Positions 6,562 to 9,374 of a stretch of DNA of 9,374 nucleotides are shown here, piece after piece; position 1 is the stretch's first letter; each line of letters starts with the position of its first letter. This DNA comes from Cyanobacteriota bacterium (lineage in GTDB: Bacteria > Cyanobacteriota > Cyanobacteriia > Leptolyngbyales > Leptolyngbyaceae). Under the pieces are notes generated by a model. That model was not told where the DNA came from and searched no databases. It saw only the letters and a program-made list of their open reading frames with translations. The position numbers were made by a program, and so were the translations under genes. Location: positions 1-9,374 of the forward strand of contig JAIXVO010000057.1 of the NCBI GenBank assembly GCA_027482985.1, read 5' to 3'.

Positions 6562-7635
6562 ATGAGGACTGTTGAAATTTCACGGCATAGGGAAATGGTT
6601 GAACAATATCTGGCAGCACCCGCGATCGCTACAACCGCAGCGGGGCAAACAGCTCCCATCCAGGTGGGGGTTCTGGGTTTTGGAGGCTTGGGGCAGGCCG
6701 CTAGTCGCGTTTTGGCGCAGAAGCAGGAAATGCGCTGGGTGGCGGCGGCAGACCAGCAAGGATTTGTTTACAACGCGACCGGATTAAATGCAGATGCCTG
6801 TATCACCACCTACCGCGATCGCGGCTCCTTGGGCTATCTGGCAGCTGGTGGCAGTTTGAGCCCGGACAGTATTGCCGCGCTGATCGCGCAAGCTCCCACC
6901 GTCGAAGGTTACTTTCTGGCCCTGCCCAACTTACCCAATACCTTCATGGCCTCCGTTGCCCAACAATTTATCCAGGCGGGCTGGCGCGGCGTGCTGGTGG
7001 ATGCCATGAAGCGGACCAGTGCCGTCGAGCAATTATTAGATCTTGCCGATGACCTGCGATCGGCGGGCATCACTTATATGACGGGCTGTGGAGCCACCCC
7101 TGGATTGCTCACCGCCGCCGCCGCGCTGGCCGCTCAAAGCTACGCCGAAGTGCATCAGGTCAAAATTACCTTTGGCGTGGGGATTGCCAACTGGGAAGCC
7201 TATCGCGCCACCGTGCGGGAAGATATTGGTCATTTACCCGGCTATAGCGTGGAACAAGCGCGACAAATGACCGATGCCGAGGTCGCCGCCTTACTCGATC
7301 GCACCAACGGCATCCTCACCCTGGAGAACATGGAACACGCGGACGACATCATGCTGGAACTGGCAGGCATCTGTGGGCGCGATCGCGTCACCGTCGGCGG
7401 CGTGGTAGATACCCGCAATCCCAAGAAACCCTTGAGCACCAATGTACAAGTGACGGGACGCACCTTCGAAGGTAAAATCTCCACCCACACCTTCACCCTG
7501 GGCGATGAAACCAGCATGGCGGCCAATGTCTGTGGCCCTGCCTTCGGTTATCTCAAAGCGGGCATCCAGCTCCACCGACGCGGCATTCACGGCCTCTTTA
7601 CCGCTGCCGAAGTGATGCCCCAATTCGTGCGGTAG
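6562..7635 (+). CDS. Saccharopine-dehydrogenase-like NAD(P)-dependent oxidoreductase
   Basis: Predicted cytoplasmic dehydrogenase or reductase, 357 aa from ATG 6562. A second ATG at 6595 (MVEQYLAAP) is a possible alternative start, since the first conserved strand begins only at residue 34. Visible: a Rossmann strand-loop-helix [17 protein letters not shown] with GxGxxG at 39-44; ADQQGF (64-68), where the acidic residue after strand 2 would contact the cofactor ribose; LVDAMKR (145-151); and [16 protein letters not shown] (174-189), the Gly/Pro-rich active-site-region motif of saccharopine-dehydrogenase-like enzymes. The C-terminal catalytic and dimer half ends [21 protein letters not shown]. 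The substrate is not evident, and true saccharopine metabolism is not implied. It stands alone, divergent from DUF2997. No convincing Shine-Dalgarno is present. The family name follows common annotation of cyanobacterial homologues. Confidence 0.85.
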   Translation: MRTVEISRHREMVEQYLAAPAIATTAAGQTAPIQVGVLGFGGLGQAASRVLAQKQEMRWVAAADQQGFVYNATGLNADACITTYRDRGSLGYLAAGGSLSPDSIAALIAQAPTVEGYFLALPNLPNTFMASVAQQFIQAGWRGVLVDAMKRTSAVEQLLDLADDLRSAGITYMTGCGATPGLLTAAAALAAQSYAEVHQVKITFGVGIANWEAYRATVREDIGHLPGYSVEQARQMTDAEVAALLDRTNGILTLENMEHADDIMLELAGICGRDRVTVGGVVDTRNPKKPLSTNVQVTGRTFEGKISTHTFTLGDETSMAANVCGPAFGYLKAGIQLHRRGIHGLFTAAEVMPQFVR

Positions 7636-7738
7636 GACGCGCGGGCAATCAAGGGCGATCGCTGCTGACGGCGGCTAGGTTGGCGATCGCGTCCCCCAAC
7701 AAAACCACCATGGGTATCAAAGTTCCCGTTATTGTTCA

Positions 7739-7799
7739 ACCCAACCCCCCTCCTCCCCCTTCCTCTTCCTTCCTCCCCCTCCCACATCTCCCTTTCCCC
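7739..7799. repeat. Pyrimidine-rich C-run tract (G-quadruplex motif on minus strand)
   Basis: About 60 bp of C and T with repeated CCCCC runs. Within 7775-7799 four C-runs of 5, 3, 3 and 4 are separated by 1, 6 and 3 bases, satisfying the G3N1-7 quadruplex pattern on the minus strand. It could equally be a low-complexity dispersed repeat. Confidence 0.6.
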
Positions 7800-7830
7800 A
7801 GGGGCATCCCCCCCTTGGGGGTCTTGCACC
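7796..7830. repeat. Short GC-rich palindromic repeat
   Basis: CCCCAGGGG, then GGGGCATCCCC, then CCCCTTGGGG overlap in a 35-bp block ending GTCTTGCACC. The wording (minus strand GGTGCAAGACCCCCAAGG) resembles repeats seen across cyanobacterial intergenic regions, from memory. The candidate kinase -35 lies at its right edge. Confidence 0.45.
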
Positions 7831-7862
7831 ATAGAACCTTTTGCGTAAATCAGTCAAGATGG

Positions 7863-7885
7863 TTACACCCGTTGGTGTGATTTTT
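7863..7885 (+). terminator. Terminator-like hairpin just upstream of kinase start
   Basis: TTACACC pairs with GGTGTGA (seven pairs, one G-U) around CGTT and is followed directly by TTTTT. It sits two bases before the kinase Shine-Dalgarno (GGAGGG, 7888-7893). It may end the oxidoreductase transcript or act as a leader attenuator for the kinase. Confidence 0.5.
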
Positions 7886-7903
7886 CTGGAGGGTGCAGAG
7901 GTT

Positions 7904-9374
7904 ATGGTTGCTCCCATTCCGTTGGGAACTTGTCTTCGACAGCGATATCTAATCCAGGCCATTCTGGGACAGGGTGGGTTTGGTCGTACGTATCTGGCGA
8001 TCGATCATGAGCGGTTCGATGAGCGCTGTGTGTTGAAAGAATTTGCGGTGCCCGATGGGGATGATCCACTGGTGGAAAAGTCGCGCGCCCTGTTTCATCG
8101 GGAAGCCAGTACGCTATACCAAATTCAGCATCCTCAAATCCCTAAATTTTGGGCCGCTTTTGAAGCCGATCAACGCTTATTTTTGGTGCAGGATTTTGTG
8201 GATGGGCACACCTACCGCCACTTGTTGCAGGAGTATCGCCAACAAGGACAGGCTTTTTCGGAAGGCGAGATCCTGGATTTCCTGGAAAAGATTCTGCCCG
8301 TCCTGGCTTATATTCACGATCGCGGCATCGTTCATCGTGATATCTCCCCTGAAAATATTATTTTGAGATCTTCTGTCCCAGGTACAGATCATCAATCATT
8401 TGGTTTCATGCATCCTGGGCTTCCCGTTATTATCGATTTTGGGGCAGTTAAAGAAGCAACGACCCATTATCCACTAACTTCTGCCATTACTCGTGTTGGC
8501 AAAGTGGGCTATGCACCGCCGGAACAACTGCAAACGGGACAAGTTTATCCCAATAGTGATTTGTATTCGTTAGCCGCCACCTGCCTTGTGTTGCTGACGG
8601 GGAAAGAGCCGCGATCGCTGGTGGATAGCCGCACGTTGGAATGGAAATGGCAGGCGCATGCCCAGTTAAGTCCAGATTTTTCGGCCATCTTAAAGCGGAT
8701 GTTGAGTGTTTATCCCGCCGATCGCTATCCCTTTGCGCCAGATGTGTTAGCGGATCTACATCACGTGTTGCAGCAGTGTCATATCCCCACTCAGACCAAC
8801 CCCAAAGCCAAAGCTAAATCCAAGAAGCCCATTCAACCCGCTTCCTTGCTGGCGACCTCGATTCCGGCGGAATATCCCGCTCAGGCGACAGGGTCGAATT
8901 CCTTGGGAGCGGTAACCAGTCGCGATCGCGCCCCCGTAACAGTTCAAAAGTCCGCCTTGCATCCCAGAAATAGCAAGGGCTTGAGATTGGGGATGCTAAT
9001 CGCCTTCTTGATGGGGATTGCCACCGCCAGCTTTTGGTTTTGGCAAGAACAACTCAATGCCCCTTCTCAGAATGGCGATGTGTGGGTATCGGGGGCAAAA
9101 TTGCCGCAAGCTGAAGCCTCTAAAATTGTGGGCGCACCTGGCAGTGTGACAGATAATTCCCTCTCCCAATCGCCGCTAGCGGCTACCTCCACACCGCCGA
9201 CAGAGGCCAGTAGTACGCCCCAACCCATTCAGTTTGAGCCAGGCAAAATCTCGACGACTGTGGAAGGCACCCTCCAGGACAAAAATCTCCAGTCCTATAG
9301 TCTGACTGCGACTCAAGGGCAGATTTTGACCGCCACGCTGAATGGGACTGGAGTAGTGATGAATGTGCTGCGAT
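7904..9374 (+). CDS. Transmembrane Ser/Thr protein kinase with C-terminal PPC-like domain, 3' end missing
   Basis: Membrane-anchored Hanks-type kinase, 490 residues visible, open at the right edge. Start ATG 7904-7906 is chosen because GGAGGG (7888-7893) lies ten bases upstream; an in-frame ATG at 7859 would put the hairpin inside the coding sequence. Kinase domain (about 13-290): Gly loop LGQGGFGRTY (21-30), Lys45 (VLKEF), helix-C Glu67, catalytic loop HRDISPEN (144-151), DFG at 178-180, APPE at 204-207, Asp219 and Arg274. The catalytic-loop Lys (HRDxKPEN) is Ser148; this occurs in other active bacterial kinases, so inactivity should not be assumed. A Lys/Pro/Ser-rich linker leads to one transmembrane helix (about 360-379, LRLGMLIAFLMGIATASFWF). 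Outside follows a Ser/Thr/Pro linker and, from about 444, a beta-rich stretch (STTVEGTLQDKNLQSYSL) resembling a pre-peptidase C-terminal (PPC) domain, cut by the window edge. The PPC assignment is tentative. Partner and signal unknown. Confidence 0.92.
   Translation, partial: MVAPIPLGTCLRQRYLIQAILGQGGFGRTYLAIDHERFDERCVLKEFAVPDGDDPLVEKSRALFHREASTLYQIQHPQIPKFWAAFEADQRLFLVQDFVDGHTYRHLLQEYRQQGQAFSEGEILDFLEKILPVLAYIHDRGIVHRDISPENIILRSSVPGTDHQSFGFMHPGLPVIIDFGAVKEATTHYPLTSAITRVGKVGYAPPEQLQTGQVYPNSDLYSLAATCLVLLTGKEPRSLVDSRTLEWKWQAHAQLSPDFSAILKRMLSVYPADRYPFAPDVLADLHHVLQQCHIPTQTNPKAKAKSKKPIQPASLLATSIPAEYPAQATGSNSLGAVTSRDRAPVTVQKSALHPRNSKGLRLGMLIAFLMGIATASFWFWQEQLNAPSQNGDVWVSGAKLPQAEASKIVGAPGSVTDNSLSQSPLAATSTPPTEASSTPQPIQFEPGKISTTVEGTLQDKNLQSYSLTATQGQILTATLNGTGVVMNVLR

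Larger units (their letters stand above)
7636..7903. other. Spacer before the kinase: HIP1 pair, C-rich tract, GC repeat, no gene
   Basis: The 268-bp gap holds two HIP1 octamers (7655-7662 and 7683-7690), a pyrimidine tract, a GC-rich short repeat and a terminator-like hairpin. A weak candidate promoter for the kinase is TTGCAC (7824-7829), 16 bp before TAAATC (7846-7851). Frames here on either strand are low complexity and not believed. Confidence 0.5.

Noticed and set aside
7587..7962. Minus-strand frames through the C-rich spacer
   Set aside because: Gly/Arg/Glu-rich translations arise from the low-complexity tract and a GC repeat, not from a gene.
8043..8395. Frames overlapping the kinase domain on both strands
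   Set aside because: The kinase frame runs uninterrupted from 7904 to the window end with all kinase motifs.

Overview
The window looks like chromosomal DNA from a cyanobacterium, probably a filamentous or Leptolyngbya-like lineage, although the genus is a guess. The evidence is the dense sprinkling of the HIP1 octamer GCGATCGC (about sixteen copies read by eye), a DnaK2-type tail ending in EDVIDADF, and a Ycf35 homologue next to a DUF2997 gene and a cyanobacterial-type one-cluster ferredoxin. The intergenic repeats also resemble those of cyanobacterial genomes. I see no transposase, phage gene, CRISPR array, tRNA or rRNA.

Layout, left to right. (1) The C-terminal four-fifths of dnaK (+), closed by a textbook terminator. 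(2) A short orphan gene (-, about 101 aa) with an almost perfect Shine-Dalgarno sequence, lying downstream of a dynamin-like GTPase (-) with which it may be co-transcribed. (3) A 69-aa two-helix membrane protein (+), divergent from the GTPase across a compact AT-rich promoter region. (4) A TVP38/TMEM64 (DedA-superfamily) membrane protein (-), convergent with the small membrane protein; an inverted repeat in between forms the last codons of the TVP38-like gene. (5) A likely co-oriented set on the minus strand: DUF2997, then Ycf35/DUF1257, then a 4Fe-4S ferredoxin. It ends in a structured 3' region and is interrupted by a repeat-like double hairpin upstream of the ferredoxin. (6) A 300-bp AT-rich divergent promoter region. 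(7) A saccharopine-dehydrogenase-like NAD(P) oxidoreductase (+). (8) A 268-bp spacer with a C-rich tract, a short GC-rich repeat and a terminator-like hairpin. (9) A transmembrane Ser/Thr protein kinase (+) whose extracytoplasmic part is cut by the right edge.

No single pathway ties the whole window together. The clearest functional groupings are the DUF2997-Ycf35-ferredoxin set (probably redox or photosynthesis-linked, function unknown) and a set of membrane-related genes (dynamin-like GTPase, small two-helix protein, TVP38-like protein). The most unusual details are an exact 17-residue-period duplication in the ferredoxin N-terminus, repeat-derived coding sequence at the end of the TVP38-like gene, and an attenuator-like hairpin just before the kinase ribosome-binding site. 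I do not see strong evidence for an entirely new multi-gene system.
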